From: Crenobacter luteus
GTDB lineage: Bacteria; Pseudomonadota; Gammaproteobacteria; Burkholderiales; Chromobacteriaceae
NCBI RefSeq assembly: GCF_004345725.1
Contig: NZ_SLXG01000021.1
Coordinates: 1 to 45,937 of the forward strand
Length of the DNA: 45,937 nt
Direction: 5' to 3'
Shown: positions 1-7,485 of the stretch, one piece after another
Layout of the letters: the number at the start of each line of letters is the position of its first letter
How positions within the stretch are numbered: the first letter of the stretch is position 1
Position numbers and translations under genes: made by a program
Notes under the pieces: model-generated
The model's database searches: none
Told to the model about the DNA's origin: nothing
The model's input: only the letters and a program-made list of their open reading frames with translations

Positions 1-140
1 AACGTACCCACGCCTGGTTTGCCGCGCTCGGCAAGCTGCGCATTCGCTTCGAGCGGCGGCTGGACACGCATTACGCCTTGCTCAAGCTGGCTTGTGCCTT
101 GATCTGCTTACGCTTTGTCGAGCGGTTTTGTTAGCGGCTC
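1..140 (+). mobile_element. Right end of an IS5-family insertion sequence (left part outside window)
   Basis: The first ~135 bases encode the C-terminus of an IS5-type transposase. The sequence after its stop, GCGGCTC, could be the inner face of a terminal inverted repeat (GAGCCGCTAACAAAAC when read inward from the right end). The left end lies outside the window, so neither the repeat nor the target duplication can be confirmed. The element ends directly against the stop codon (TTA at 141-143 on the plus strand) of the dioxygenase gene. TTA would fit the TNA-type target of some IS5 subgroups. Confidence 0.6.
3..134 (+). CDS. IS5-family transposase, C-terminal fragment (5' end outside window)
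   Basis: The frame is open from base 3 to a TAG at 132-134 and gives 43 residues. They begin RTHAWFAALGKLRIRFERRL and continue with a hydrophobic stretch ending in LRFVERFC. A conserved Arg-rich 'H.W......RRL..RY' segment followed by a short helix is typical of the extreme C-terminus of IS5-family DDE transposases, just after the catalytic Glu region. The catalytic residues themselves are outside the window, so activity cannot be judged. The family call rests on this short stretch only. Confidence 0.6.
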   Translation, partial: RTHAWFAALGKLRIRFERRLDTHYALLKLACALICLRFVERFC

Positions 141-923
141 TTAGTCGAACCGCCAGCATGCCATCGACAGCGATCCGTAGCGCCAGTTGTCGTACAGCTT
201 CACCGGCGTGCTGCCCTTGCTCGCCGCACCGAGCGCGACGAACAACGGCAGAAAGTGTTCGGGCGTCGGATGATTCTGCTTGGCGTGCGGCGCGTTCTGC
301 TGCCAGTCGGCGAGGACGTCGTCCTCGCGCGCATGCAGCCGCGCGTCGGCCCAGCGGGCGAAGGCGTCGGCCCACTCGGCCGGCTGGGCGCCATCGCTTT
401 CCATTGCCCACAGATTATGGATATACCCTCCCGATCCGATGATCAGGACCCCTTGTTGTCGCAGGAAGGACAGCGCCGCGCCAAGCCGCAGCAAGCCCTT
501 GGCGCCGAGCGACAGCGGTAGCGACAAGGCGACCAGCGGTACGTCGGCGTCCGGATACATCAGCGACAGCGGCACCCATGCGCCGTGGTCCAGCGGCCTG
601 TCGTGGCTGACCTGGCATTCGAAGCCCGCCTCGGACAGCAGGGCAGGCAACCGGCTGGCAAGGGCGAGGTCGCTCCTGGCCGGATAGCGAATGTCGTAGA
701 GCGCCGGGGGAAAGCCCGAGAAATCATGCCAGGTCGCCGGTTGCGGCGTCTGGTTGATCACCAGGCTGCGCGTCGCCCAGTGGGCGGACACGATCAGGAT
801 CGCGGTGGGTTTCGGCAGCGAGCACCCGAGGGTGCGCAGGTGTTCGGCGTCGGGGCCGGTTTCGAGCGCCAAGAGCGGGGCGCCGTGCGAGATGAACAGG
901 GCGGGTTGGGTTTGCGTCTTCAT
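141..923 (-). CDS. ygiD: LigB-type extradiol ring-cleavage dioxygenase (4,5-DOPA dioxygenase-like, YgiD family)
   Basis: The protein has 260 residues, close to the ~262 of E. coli YgiD. The ATG at 923 is chosen because AAAGGAGG lies about 5-6 bases upstream; a longer frame extends 18 residues further without support. Visible metal-site motifs are SHGAP near the N-terminus, SAHW around residue 47, a central DHGAW, GSGGYIHNL, and NHPTPEHFLP near the C-terminus. These are the positions of the zinc/iron-binding histidines in this family. Family members open the ring of DOPA or related catechols in the cytoplasm; the physiological substrate is unknown in most bacteria. It lies downstream of rdgC on the same strand, with a strong hairpin in between. 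An IS element abuts its stop codon without shortening the protein. Confidence 0.88.
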   Translation of the reverse strand: MKTQTQPALFISHGAPLLALETGPDAEHLRTLGCSLPKPTAILIVSAHWATRSLVINQTPQPATWHDFSGFPPALYDIRYPARSDLALASRLPALLSEAGFECQVSHDRPLDHGAWVPLSLMYPDADVPLVALSLPLSLGAKGLLRLGAALSFLRQQGVLIIGSGGYIHNLWAMESDGAQPAEWADAFARWADARLHAREDDVLADWQQNAPHAKQNHPTPEHFLPLFVALGAASKGSTPVKLYDNWRYGSLSMACWRFD

Positions 924-939
924 CACACACCTCCTTTCT

Positions 940-985
940 AGCACGCGGGGCCCGGCCACAGGTTGGCCGAGCCCCATATCGTGCT
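940..985 (-). other. Long nested hairpin in the rdgC/dioxygenase intergenic gap
   Basis: Three nested complementary arms can be read: AGCACG (940-945) with CGTGCT (980-985), GGGGC with GCCCC, and GGCCA with TGGCC around a 5-base loop. It sits 15-20 bases before the dioxygenase ribosome site on the minus strand. No run of T follows on either strand, so it is not a standard intrinsic terminator. It may insulate the two genes or structure the dioxygenase leader. It also contains one copy of the dispersed word TTGGCCGA (963-970). Confidence 0.45.
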
Positions 986-1034
986 GATTTGATTGTAGAA
1001 CTTATTAGGAGTCTGTGCGGCGCCGCGGCTTTGC

Positions 1035-1937
1035 TTATGTCTCGATCAGCCCGCCCAATTGCTCGACCAGCGCGTCGACCAGCTCGCCGAGCTCGGCGCT
1101 CATCAGCATGAAGGTCGCCTCGAGCAGCGTCGCCATGTCGTCGCCGGCCTGGCTGGCCTCCTCCTGCAGCACGTCGAGGAACTGGAGGCGCTTCAGTTGC
1201 AGCGTGTCGGTCAGCACGAAACTGATCTTGTCGTTCCAGGTCAGCCCCAGCCGCGTCACCTGCTTGCCGCTCTCGATGTGCTGGCGAATTTCGTCGCAGG
1301 TCAAGTCCATGCGCGTCACGCGCACCACCGCGCCGTTGTCGCCCGGCGCCTTCAGCTCGCACTCGCTGTCGAGCGTGAAACCGCTGCCGACCGCGCCGTC
1401 GGCCAGCCACGCGGTCATCGCGGTCGCCGGCGACAACTGCGTCTTGGGCAGGCGGGCCGGGAAACCGGCGATTCCCTCGCGGATTTCCGCGATCAGCGTC
1501 TCGGCGCGGCTGGCGGTGCCGGTGTCGACCATCAGCCAGCCGCGCGCGTGGTCGAAGTAGGCGGTGGTGCGGCCGGTCTTGGTGAAGGCGCGCGGCAGCA
1601 GCTCGTCGGTGACCTGTTCCTTGAGCGCCTGCTTTTCCTTGCGGCCGACCTTGCGCAGCTCCTTGTCTTCGATCTCGGCGACGCGGGCGTCGACGAAGTC
1701 GCGTACCACCGCGCCCGGCAGCACTTTCTCCTCGCGCTTGAGCGCGATCAGCCACGCGTCGCGCGCGGCGAACACCAGCTCCTCGCCGCTCTGCACCGGC
1801 GGAACCCAGCCGACGCTCGACCAGTCGAGCCCGCCGCAGCGGTGGAAGGGCCGTTTGGCGAGTGCCTCGGCCAAGGTTTGGGTGTCGGCGACGGCGCCGG
1901 GATCGATGCGATAAAAAGATAGTTGCTTAAACCACAT
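1035..1937 (-). CDS. rdgC: Recombination-associated protein RdgC
   Basis: The protein has 300 residues against 303 in E. coli. It starts MWFKQLSFYRI, the usual RdgC N-terminus, and keeps the family pattern throughout: the GWVPP motif near residue 45, the charged KVGRKEKQALKEQ segment, the long central ALP-x-T domain, and the acidic C-terminus. RdgC forms a dimeric ring around double-stranded DNA and restrains RecA-mediated strand exchange. In Neisseria it affects pilin antigenic variation. It stands alone, with the dioxygenase gene 111 bases downstream on the same strand and a tRNA group upstream. The assignment is from the recognisable full-length sequence. Confidence 0.96.
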   Translation of the reverse strand: MWFKQLSFYRIDPGAVADTQTLAEALAKRPFHRCGGLDWSSVGWVPPVQSGEELVFAARDAWLIALKREEKVLPGAVVRDFVDARVAEIEDKELRKVGRKEKQALKEQVTDELLPRAFTKTGRTTAYFDHARGWLMVDTGTASRAETLIAEIREGIAGFPARLPKTQLSPATAMTAWLADGAVGSGFTLDSECELKAPGDNGAVVRVTRMDLTCDEIRQHIESGKQVTRLGLTWNDKISFVLTDTLQLKRLQFLDVLQEEASQAGDDMATLLEATFMLMSAELGELVDALVEQLGGLIET

Positions 1938-2030
1938 ATTTGGTAGATAATGCCCGTCCTCTGAAACGCAGATTGTACCGCATAAGCAGAGTACGGCACG
2001 ACATGTCGTTTTGGTGAATTTTGAAAGAAT

Positions 2031-2107
2031 CGGAGTGTAGCTTAGCCTGGTAGAGCGCTACGTTCGGGACGTAGAGGCCGGAGGTTCGAATCCTCTCACT
2101 CCGACCA
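2031..2107 (+). tRNA. tRNA-Pro (anticodon CGG), copy 1
   Basis: The 77-base gene folds as a standard cloverleaf. The acceptor arms are CGGAGTG/CACTCCG with encoded ACCA. The anticodon stem CTACG/CGTAG carries the loop TTCGGGA (anticodon CGG, reading CCG codons), and the T arm contains GTTCGAATC. It is identical to the next tRNA except for one base pair in the acceptor stem (A-T here, G-C in copy 2). Confidence 0.97.
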
Positions 2108-2180
2108 GTCTTTCAAATTAAAGCTTGCAAAATGACAGAAAATAAATTAAATTTTCCGGAATTCGCAGCGAATAAAAATT

Positions 2181-2257
2181 CGGGGTGTAGCTTAGCCTGG
2201 TAGAGCGCTACGTTCGGGACGTAGAGGCCGGAGGTTCGAATCCTCTCACCCCGACCA
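2181..2257 (+). tRNA. tRNA-Pro (anticodon CGG), copy 2
   Basis: This is a 77-base cloverleaf with encoded CCA, the same anticodon loop TTCGGGA as copy 1, and acceptor arms CGGGGTG/CACCCCG. The A-T to G-C change at pair 4:69 affects both sides, so pairing is kept. The two copies are 73 bases apart and look like a tandem duplication whose spacers have diverged. Confidence 0.97.
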
Positions 2258-2264
2258 GATTCAG

Positions 2265-2302
2265 AAAAGCCTTGATGAGGATGAATTCGTCAGGGCTTTT
2301 TT
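2265..2302 (+). terminator. Intrinsic terminator after tRNA-Pro copy 2
   Basis: An 11-bp stem pairs AAAAGCCTTGA with TCAGGGCTTTT (one G-T pair) around a 14-base loop, with a six-T tract at its 3' side. It sits 8 bases after the tRNA 3' end and only 14 bases before tRNA-Thr, so tRNA-Thr either depends on read-through or has a promoter overlapping this stretch. Confidence 0.75.
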
Positions 2303-2315
2303 ACCAAGTTGGACT

Positions 2316-2391
<76 letters not shown>

Positions 2392-2399
2392 GTAATAAA

Positions 2400-2442
2400 T
2401 GGAAAAAGGGGGTCAGCTTTAGCCGACCCCTTTTCCATTTTC
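2400..2442 (+). terminator. Intrinsic terminator of the tRNA group
   Basis: A long stem pairs GGAAAAAGGGGGTC with GACCCCTTTTCC, with a further GGTC/GACC-flanked inner hairpin and TTTT after it. It follows tRNA-Thr by 9 bases. The following 170 bases up to the pseudopilin stop codon hold no gene I can support; they contain one TTGGCCGA copy at 2473. Confidence 0.8.
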
Positions 2443-2614
2443 GTTACCAGAGTATCTGTCCAGTCCCGGACGTTGGCCGAACGGCCGAATGCAGTACACG
2501 GGGCATTTTCGCGCACGGACGCGCTTTCCCCGCTTCCCTGTCCCCCCTTCTCCCCGGCCTTGATCCGCCACGAGCCTGCAGTACGCACTTGATCGGACTC
2601 GAGTCAGCGTTGGG

Positions 2615-3124
2615 CTATTCCTGTCTTGCGGCAAGAGGGCCGGCGGGCGTGAGTGCGTCTGCCGGTAGCGTGAATTTCCAGTCACGGTAAGAGGTCTTGC
2701 CGACGAGATCCAGATCGTGGGACTTGAAGTTTGCGGTCTTGATCGGTCGTCCTTCTGCGAGGCTGTAGACCCCGATAATGCCGTTCCCGCCCGGGGCTTC
2801 GACGACGCCCCATTCTTCCTTGCCGCTGACAGGGTCGACGTAGATTCTGCGTAGATGCCGTACCGGCCTGGGGAAGCGGGTGTCCTTGAGCAGTTCCTCC
2901 AGGCGTGCCGGGTAACGCGTCTGCCCGGCCGGCGTTGCGTTCGCATAGCTAAGAAAAGCCGCGCGGAATTCCTCGCCTATCGCCAGCAGTTCGGCCTCGG
3001 CATCGCGGCGTGCAACGACGGCGCCCAGTTGCAGGGTGGCGGTCGCCGTCATGCCGATCAGTGCGACCAGGATGAGCAGGCCGAGGTAGGTGAAGCCGCG
3101 CTGCGGGTATTGCGGTGTGGGCAT
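2615..3124 (-). CDS. Pseudopilin lacking the conserved Glu5 (atypical T2SS, last gene of operon)
   Basis: The protein has 169 residues. The chosen ATG (3124) lies one base after the stop of the previous gene; a longer frame reaching back 33 residues overlaps that gene and has no pilin features. The N-terminus is a class III (pilin-type) signal: MPTPQYPQRG followed by FTYLGLLILVALIGMTATAT. Cleavage by a prepilin peptidase would follow the Gly. The residue that is Glu5 in most pilins (FTLIELL) is Gly here (FTYLGLL), as in GspK-type tip pseudopilins, which also lack Glu5. The rest is a soluble globular domain with a PVSGKEEWGVVEAP stretch. A role as a minor or tip subunit is an inference from the missing Glu5 and terminal operon position. 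Confidence 0.75.
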   Translation of the reverse strand: MPTPQYPQRGFTYLGLLILVALIGMTATATLQLGAVVARRDAEAELLAIGEEFRAAFLSYANATPAGQTRYPARLEELLKDTRFPRPVRHLRRIYVDPVSGKEEWGVVEAPGGNGIIGVYSLAEGRPIKTANFKSHDLDLVGKTSYRDWKFTLPADALTPAGPLAARQE

Positions 3125-3125
3125 A

Positions 3126-3542
3126 TCAGCGTTCCGCGAACGGGATGCCGCTGCGGCCGTTGCCCGATGCGCCGCTGTGCAGGTCGTAGACGCGACCCTT
3201 GTCAACGTCATCGGGCGGGACAAGGGTCCAGGTGCGGGTGCTCTCGGTCACCGGGTCGTAGGGCAGGGTGCGCAGGTATCTGCGCTCGACCAGTTCTTCC
3301 AGCGAGTCCGGATAGCGTCCTGTGTCACCGTAGAACTTGTCTATCGAATCGCGGGTCGTGCGCAGGTTTTCGACGAGGACGTTTTCGCGCGCGACGTCCA
3401 CGCTCTGGAAGTAGCGCGGGACCGCCAGCGTCAGCAGCAAGGCGACGATGGCGAGAACGACCAGCAGCTCGATCAGCGTGAAGCCACGGCGGGGGGGCGG
3501 GAGATGACTGGGCGGGGGGAAGGTTGCCATCATGGTCACCAT
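3126..3542 (-). CDS. GspG-like pseudopilin
   Basis: The protein has 138 residues. A short leader is followed by [20 protein letters not shown], a textbook prepilin-peptidase site with Glu5 and a ~20-residue hydrophobic helix. The soluble part has the '[11 protein letters not shown]...LPYDPVT' motif of GspG-type pseudopilins and ends near GNGRSGIPF. The first ATG (3542) overlaps the end of the preceding gene; ATGs at 3533 and 3530 after that stop are equally usable and change only the leader. It is translationally coupled on both sides within the operon. It is expected to build the short periplasmic pseudopilus driven by the GspE ATPase. The exact subunit identity (G, H or I) cannot be fixed by eye. 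Confidence 0.85.
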   Translation of the reverse strand: MVTMMATFPPPSHLPPPRRGFTLIELLVVLAIVALLLTLAVPRYFQSVDVARENVLVENLRTTRDSIDKFYGDTGRYPDSLEELVERRYLRTLPYDPVTESTRTWTLVPPDDVDKGRVYDLHSGASGNGRSGIPFAER

Positions 3543-4057
3543 TTGTTGTAGGGCACGCCGTTCAGGCCGACGCGGCTCGAGCGCGAGTACACGTCGAAGA
3601 CATCGTCGCCTTCCATCGGTGCGGCGGCGTCGCTCGCGTAGCTGCGTTTGCCCCAGGTCGCCGCTTCGTCACGGTGTGTCGCGTCCGACATCGGGTCGCG
3701 GGGCAGGCGGCGCAGGAAGTAGAGCTTGGCGCGGCTGGGGCTGCGTTGGTCGGGTACGCCCTCGACCAGCAGTTCCAAGCTGCGCGGGTAGCCGGAGCTG
3801 CCGCCGTCCTTGGCGATGCGACCTTCGTCGCTGGCGAGCTTGTAGGCGTCGAGGGCGCTGCGGATTTCGCGCAGCGCACGTCTGAGCTCCTGTTCCTGCT
3901 GGCGCTGCACGGCGATCTGGGCAACGGGCAGGGCCAAGCTGGCGAGGACGCCGAGGATCGCGAGGGTCACCAGCAGCTCGATCAGGGTGAAGCCCCGATG
4001 CGCCCCGGTCGCGCGCGGCGATGTCCTGGCGTCATCGTTCGCTCGGCGCTTCTTCAT
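3536..4057 (-). CDS. GspG/H-like pseudopilin
   Basis: The protein has 173 residues. ATG 4057 is preceded by GGAG at a proper distance and overlaps the secretin gene by 26 bases; the longer frame to 4141 would lie deep in the secretin gene. A 21-residue basic leader ends in HRG, followed by [20 protein letters not shown] with Glu5. Next comes a helical [24 protein letters not shown] segment and the '[12 protein letters not shown]...LPRDPM' pattern of GspG-type pilins. The C-terminus ([13 protein letters not shown]) resembles the ending of the next pseudopilin (GRSGIPF), which suggests paralogues. It lies between the secretin and the other two minor pseudopilins. Confidence 0.85.
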   Translation of the reverse strand: MKKRRANDDARTSPRATGAHRGFTLIELLVTLAILGVLASLALPVAQIAVQRQQEQELRRALREIRSALDAYKLASDEGRIAKDGGSSGYPRSLELLVEGVPDQRSPSRAKLYFLRRLPRDPMSDATHRDEAATWGKRSYASDAAAPMEGDDVFDVYSRSSRVGLNGVPYNKW

Positions 4058-6356
4058 CTTCGGCTCCGCTCTGGCCTTGGCTGTGCCCGATCCGCAGCTG
4101 ATGCGGGCCAGGATTCTGTGGAGCGAGGCTGCGTCCGCCAACGCCCACCGGCGCGATGGTCAACAGCGAGACGGATGTCGACTCGGTCGGCGCCAGCGCG
4201 CGGAAGCTGACGCTGGCGATGTTGCCGCTGCCCGTTGCGCCGCCATCCCCTTGCCGTGTACCGGTAATCAGGATCTGTCCGCCCGGATCGACCTTGCTGG
4301 TGAAACGGGTCGCCGCGCCGCCTTTGGCGAGAAAGTCCCCCTCGGCGACGCCGCTGGCCTGCAGCACCTTGGGGTCGTAAGAGATCGCCAGCGGCAGACT
4401 GGTCACCGGCTGCGCCGATTCCATGCGCAATTGCAGCGTGAACCGCTCGCCGACCGCGAGCTTGTCCGCACCCTCCCAGCTAAGCCGGACGTCGCTTGCT
4501 TGTTCCGCAGCAGGCGCCGGGAGCGGGGTCGAGGGAGGGGGCGAGGCCGGCGTCTCGTCCGCAGTCATGGCACCGTCGGGGCGCAGCCGCAGGCTGCTTT
4601 CGGTACCGGACTGGAACTCGGACAGCGAGGACTCCGGACGTTCGATATTGCGGATCAGGTGCGGCGTGATCGACAGTACGATTTCGGTCTTCTGGCTGTC
4701 GTCGGCGGTACTGCCGAACAGTCGGCCGAGCAGTGGCAGTTCGCCGAGTCCCGGAATCTTGTTGGCGTTGCGCCGGTCCTCGTTGTTGATCAGGCCGGCG
4801 AGCACCTGGTTCTCGCCGTTCCGCATCCGCAGCACGGTGCTCGCGTTACGCGTGCCGATCTGGTACGCCACTGTGCCGGCCTTGGTCTGCAGTTGGCCGA
4901 CGATGTTGCTGACTTCGAGCGCGATCTTGATTTCCACGTCGTCGTCGAGACGGACCATTGGTTCGACGTCGAGCTTCAGGCCGACGTCGATGTAGTTGAT
5001 CGACTCGGACGCGAAGCCGGTGGCGGTCGAGGTCGTGGTGATGTTCGGCACGCGCTCGCCGATCAGGATCTTCGCTTTTTCCCGGTTGCGCGCGCGGATG
5101 CGCGGGTTGGCGAGGATCTTGGCGTCGGTGTCGAACTTGCGGGCGTTGACGGTGACGGGGCCGACACTGGCGCCGATGCCGCCGCTGTTGAGGTTGCGCA
5201 GGTCGCGCAGGGTCAGCGCGCCGCCGGCGCTGGATGCCAGGGGAGACAGGCTGATGCTGTCGGGCCAGTCTATGCCCAGCTCCAGCAGCCGGCTACGCTT
5301 GATCTCGAGGATTTCGACCTCCAGCATGACCTCCGGCTCCGGCGCGTCGTGCAGCGCGACCAGCTTGGACGCGAGCCTGATCGCGTCGGGGCTGTCGCGC
5401 ATGATCAGCATGTTGAGCTTCTCGTCGACCACGACGTCGCGCGCCTTGACGATGGTTTTGAGCGTATTGGCGACGATCCGGGCGTCGGCATTGGTCAGGA
5501 AAAAGGACCGCACCGTCATGTCCTGGTAGACCTTGGATTTGTTTTCGTTGTTCGGGTAGATGAGGATGGTGTTCGGGTTCAGCACTTGCTGTTCGAGCTG
5601 GTTGGTCAGCAGTACGAAGTACACAACCGATTCGATGGTGCTGTTCTTCAAATACACCGTCGTGCGCTGGTCGGTCTTCACGTCCTTGTCGAAAATGAAG
5701 TTCAGGCCGGAGCTGCGCGAGAGCACCTCGAAGATCTGCTTGATCGGCACGTCGCGAAACTCGATCGAGATCGGCCTTTTGTACGCGGCGGACAGGCCCG
5801 ACTCGGGCAGCAGGCGCTGCTTGCGCTCGGCGATCTGGCGCTGCAGCGCGAGCGCCCCGGGATGCGCGGGCGCCTCGGACAGGACGGTGTTGAGTTTGAA
5901 CTGCGCTCCGTCGATATCCTTTTTCCGGAGCGCCGTTTCGGCCTCGGACACGAGGCGTGTGTGGCGTTGGCCGACGTCGATCGCGCGCAGACCGGCCAGG
6001 GCACGGGCATTGGAGGCGTCGATGGCGAGGGTGCGCTTGTACAGCGTTTCGGCCGACTCGACTCGTCCGGCGGACAGCTCGCGGTCGGCCTGTTCGAGAT
6101 AGTTCCTGACCGCCGTTTCGCGCGTCTGTATATAGGCCGCCTTGTATTCCGGCTTGCGCGGCTCGTGGGACAGCGCCTCCTGGAATTTGGCGATGCCTTC
6201 CTCGACCCGTCCCTTCGCGACCAATTGCTTGCCTTCCCGGTAGGCCATCTGTGCGGCGCAACCGCTCAGCAGCAGGCAAAGAAAGGCAAGGAGGCCGATG
6301 GCGAGCGTGTGCATCGTCCGTTGCCGTACGTGTGGGAATTCCCCTTGATCAAACAT
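4032..6356 (-). CDS. gspD: Lipoprotein secretin with TPR-like N-terminus and C-terminal cohesin-like domain
   Basis: The protein has 774 residues. ATG 6356 shares one base with the preceding stop (TGATG) and has GGGAGGAG in front; an internal ATG at 6314 is possible. The N-terminal hydrophobic stretch ends in a lipobox, LSGC, so Cys33 is probably lipidated. Residues ~40-170 carry TPR-like repeats ([25 protein letters not shown]). A secretin N0/N1 region follows ([37 protein letters not shown]), then the secretin core with VPNITTT...[12 protein letters not shown] and the C-terminal [10 protein letters not shown]...[10 protein letters not shown]...[12 protein letters not shown]. After a Pro-rich linker the last ~140 residues look like a cohesin/carbohydrate-binding-type beta domain ([27 protein letters not shown]). 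It should form the outer-membrane gate. The domain order differs from classical GspD and resembles MshL/PilQ-type or atypical T2SS secretins. Confidence 0.9.
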   Translation of the reverse strand: MFDQGEFPHVRQRTMHTLAIGLLAFLCLLLSGCAAQMAYREGKQLVAKGRVEEGIAKFQEALSHEPRKPEYKAAYIQTRETAVRNYLEQADRELSAGRVESAETLYKRTLAIDASNARALAGLRAIDVGQRHTRLVSEAETALRKKDIDGAQFKLNTVLSEAPAHPGALALQRQIAERKQRLLPESGLSAAYKRPISIEFRDVPIKQIFEVLSRSSGLNFIFDKDVKTDQRTTVYLKNSTIESVVYFVLLTNQLEQQVLNPNTILIYPNNENKSKVYQDMTVRSFFLTNADARIVANTLKTIVKARDVVVDEKLNMLIMRDSPDAIRLASKLVALHDAPEPEVMLEVEILEIKRSRLLELGIDWPDSISLSPLASSAGGALTLRDLRNLNSGGIGASVGPVTVNARKFDTDAKILANPRIRARNREKAKILIGERVPNITTTSTATGFASESINYIDVGLKLDVEPMVRLDDDVEIKIALEVSNIVGQLQTKAGTVAYQIGTRNASTVLRMRNGENQVLAGLINNEDRRNANKIPGLGELPLLGRLFGSTADDSQKTEIVLSITPHLIRNIERPESSLSEFQSGTESSLRLRPDGAMTADETPASPPPSTPLPAPAAEQASDVRLSWEGADKLAVGERFTLQLRMESAQPVTSLPLAISYDPKVLQASGVAEGDFLAKGGAATRFTSKVDPGGQILITGTRQGDGGATGSGNIASVSFRALAPTESTSVSLLTIAPVGVGGRSLAPQNPGPHQLRIGHSQGQSGAEDEEAPSER

Positions 6357-6877
6357 CAGTCCGCTCCTCCCAGAATGAGCTTGTGCTCTTGTTGTAGCGG
6401 TAGGTAGGTCAGGGTCAGGACCTGGGGGGTCAACGACGTGACCAGATACTGGCCGTCGATGACGGTCTGTTCCCTGACGACGAACACGTCGTCGCCCCGG
6501 GCCAGGAAGGCCTCCCATTGCCCGTTCTCCTCCTTCTTGCCCAGGTAGGTGAACGGCAATGGTGGTGCCGTCGGCCTGGGTGGCGGCCCCGGCTTGATTT
6601 TTGGCGGCGGCGGTGGCGGCGGCGTCCAGTCGTGGGCGCGGAACAGCGGCGTCTTGTCCTCTGTGTCCGCCAGACTGATCAGGCGCTCGCGCGGTTGTAG
6701 CGCCATGATGAAGGGCTCGCCGGGGCCGGTGCTGCGCGGCGCGGGCGTCGGCAGCGCGGAGGCGTGGGCGCTGCCCTGCTGTGGCGTGTCGTCCGATACG
6801 GGCGTCTTGTCCCCGAACAGGGCCAGCCAGATGCTGGTCAGCAACAGCGAGCCGAACAGGAGGCGGCGCGGTCTCAT
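6356..6877 (-). CDS. GspC/PilP-like inner-membrane connector with proline-rich linker
   Basis: The protein has 173 residues and starts with an ATG that overlaps the previous stop (ATGA). It has one N-terminal membrane helix (LLFGSLLLTSIWLALFG), then a flexible region with a run of seven prolines (PPPPPPPKIKPGPPPRP). A small C-terminal beta domain follows: FTYLGKKEENGQWEAFLARGDDVFVVREQTVIDGQYLVTSL in outline. This matches the homology region of GspC/PilP proteins, which touch the periplasmic N-domain of the secretin. The position directly before the secretin gene agrees. The sequence is too short to choose between GspC and PilP by eye. Confidence 0.75.
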   Translation of the reverse strand: MRPRRLLFGSLLLTSIWLALFGDKTPVSDDTPQQGSAHASALPTPAPRSTGPGEPFIMALQPRERLISLADTEDKTPLFRAHDWTPPPPPPPKIKPGPPPRPTAPPLPFTYLGKKEENGQWEAFLARGDDVFVVREQTVIDGQYLVTSLTPQVLTLTYLPLQQEHKLILGGAD

Positions 6878-7485
6878 GATGTGCTGTCCCGATGGGGGGC
6901 CGGCCCGCCGACGTTGGCCGAAGCCTGCTTCAGGTGCAGGGTGAAGCGCAGGCGGGCTTCGAGCACTGGGCTGCCGACGGTGGAGCGCTTGAAACTGATT
7001 TCGTCGAGCGAGGCGAAGGGGATGGCCAGCAGGGTCGTTTCGCAGAAGCGGCGGATGGCCGCGTAGCTGCCGACGACCGGCAGCACGACCCGGTAGGCGT
7101 CGGTTCTGCTGTTGCGGTTGGACTGACTGTTGTAGTCGCCTTGCGACAATGTCAGCCCGCTTTCGCGCGCGAGTTCGAACATGGTGCGCAGCGACGCCCC
7201 GTTTTGCCCGTGTTCGCCCAACGTGGCATGAAACGCGGCGAGCCGGGCCTGGGCGGGCGAGGGCTCGGGTGCCGGCGCGGGCTTGGCTGGCGTTTTGAGC
7301 GCCCGTTCGAGTCGGGCGATCGTTGCGCTCTGTTCCGTTGCCCGCGCCTGTTGCGCCGGCAGCCACCATAGCCAGCAAGCGGCGCCGGCCAGGCAGGCCA
7401 GGCCGGCAAGCGGGGCGCTCCAGCCTAGTCGAGCCACAGCGAGCCTTGCCTGCAGTAGCCGTATGCGGAGAGACGGCAGCTTCAT
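6874..7485 (-). CDS. PilO/GspM-like inner-membrane assembly protein
   Basis: The protein has 203 residues: a short basic cytoplasmic start, one membrane helix (around residues 24-45, rich in Leu/Ala/Trp) and a coiled-coil-prone stretch (ATEQSATIARLERAL). A periplasmic ferredoxin-like domain follows, with the PilO-type signature RVVLPVVGSYAAIRRFCETTL and DEISFKR. PilO and GspM form heterodimers with PilN/GspL in the alignment subcomplex. Both ends overlap neighbours by 4 bases (ATGA), so it is firmly co-translated. The family name is by resemblance and gene order. Confidence 0.75.
   Translation of the reverse strand: MKLPSLRIRLLQARLAVARLGWSAPLAGLACLAGAACWLWWLPAQQARATEQSATIARLERALKTPAKPAPAPEPSPAQARLAAFHATLGEHGQNGASLRTMFELARESGLTLSQGDYNSQSNRNSRTDAYRVVLPVVGSYAAIRRFCETTLLAIPFASLDEISFKRSTVGSPVLEARLRFTLHLKQASANVGGPAPHRDSTS

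Noticed and set aside
2441-2614. Possible integration site or prophage remnant next to the tRNA genes
   Set aside because: No integrase, no repeat of a tRNA 3' end and no phage genes; the tRNA group is followed by an ordinary terminator.
3987-6407. 806-codon plus-strand frame opposite the secretin gene
   Set aside because: It is antisense to a clear secretin with lipobox and family motifs; the long frame is a side effect of high GC and codon bias.
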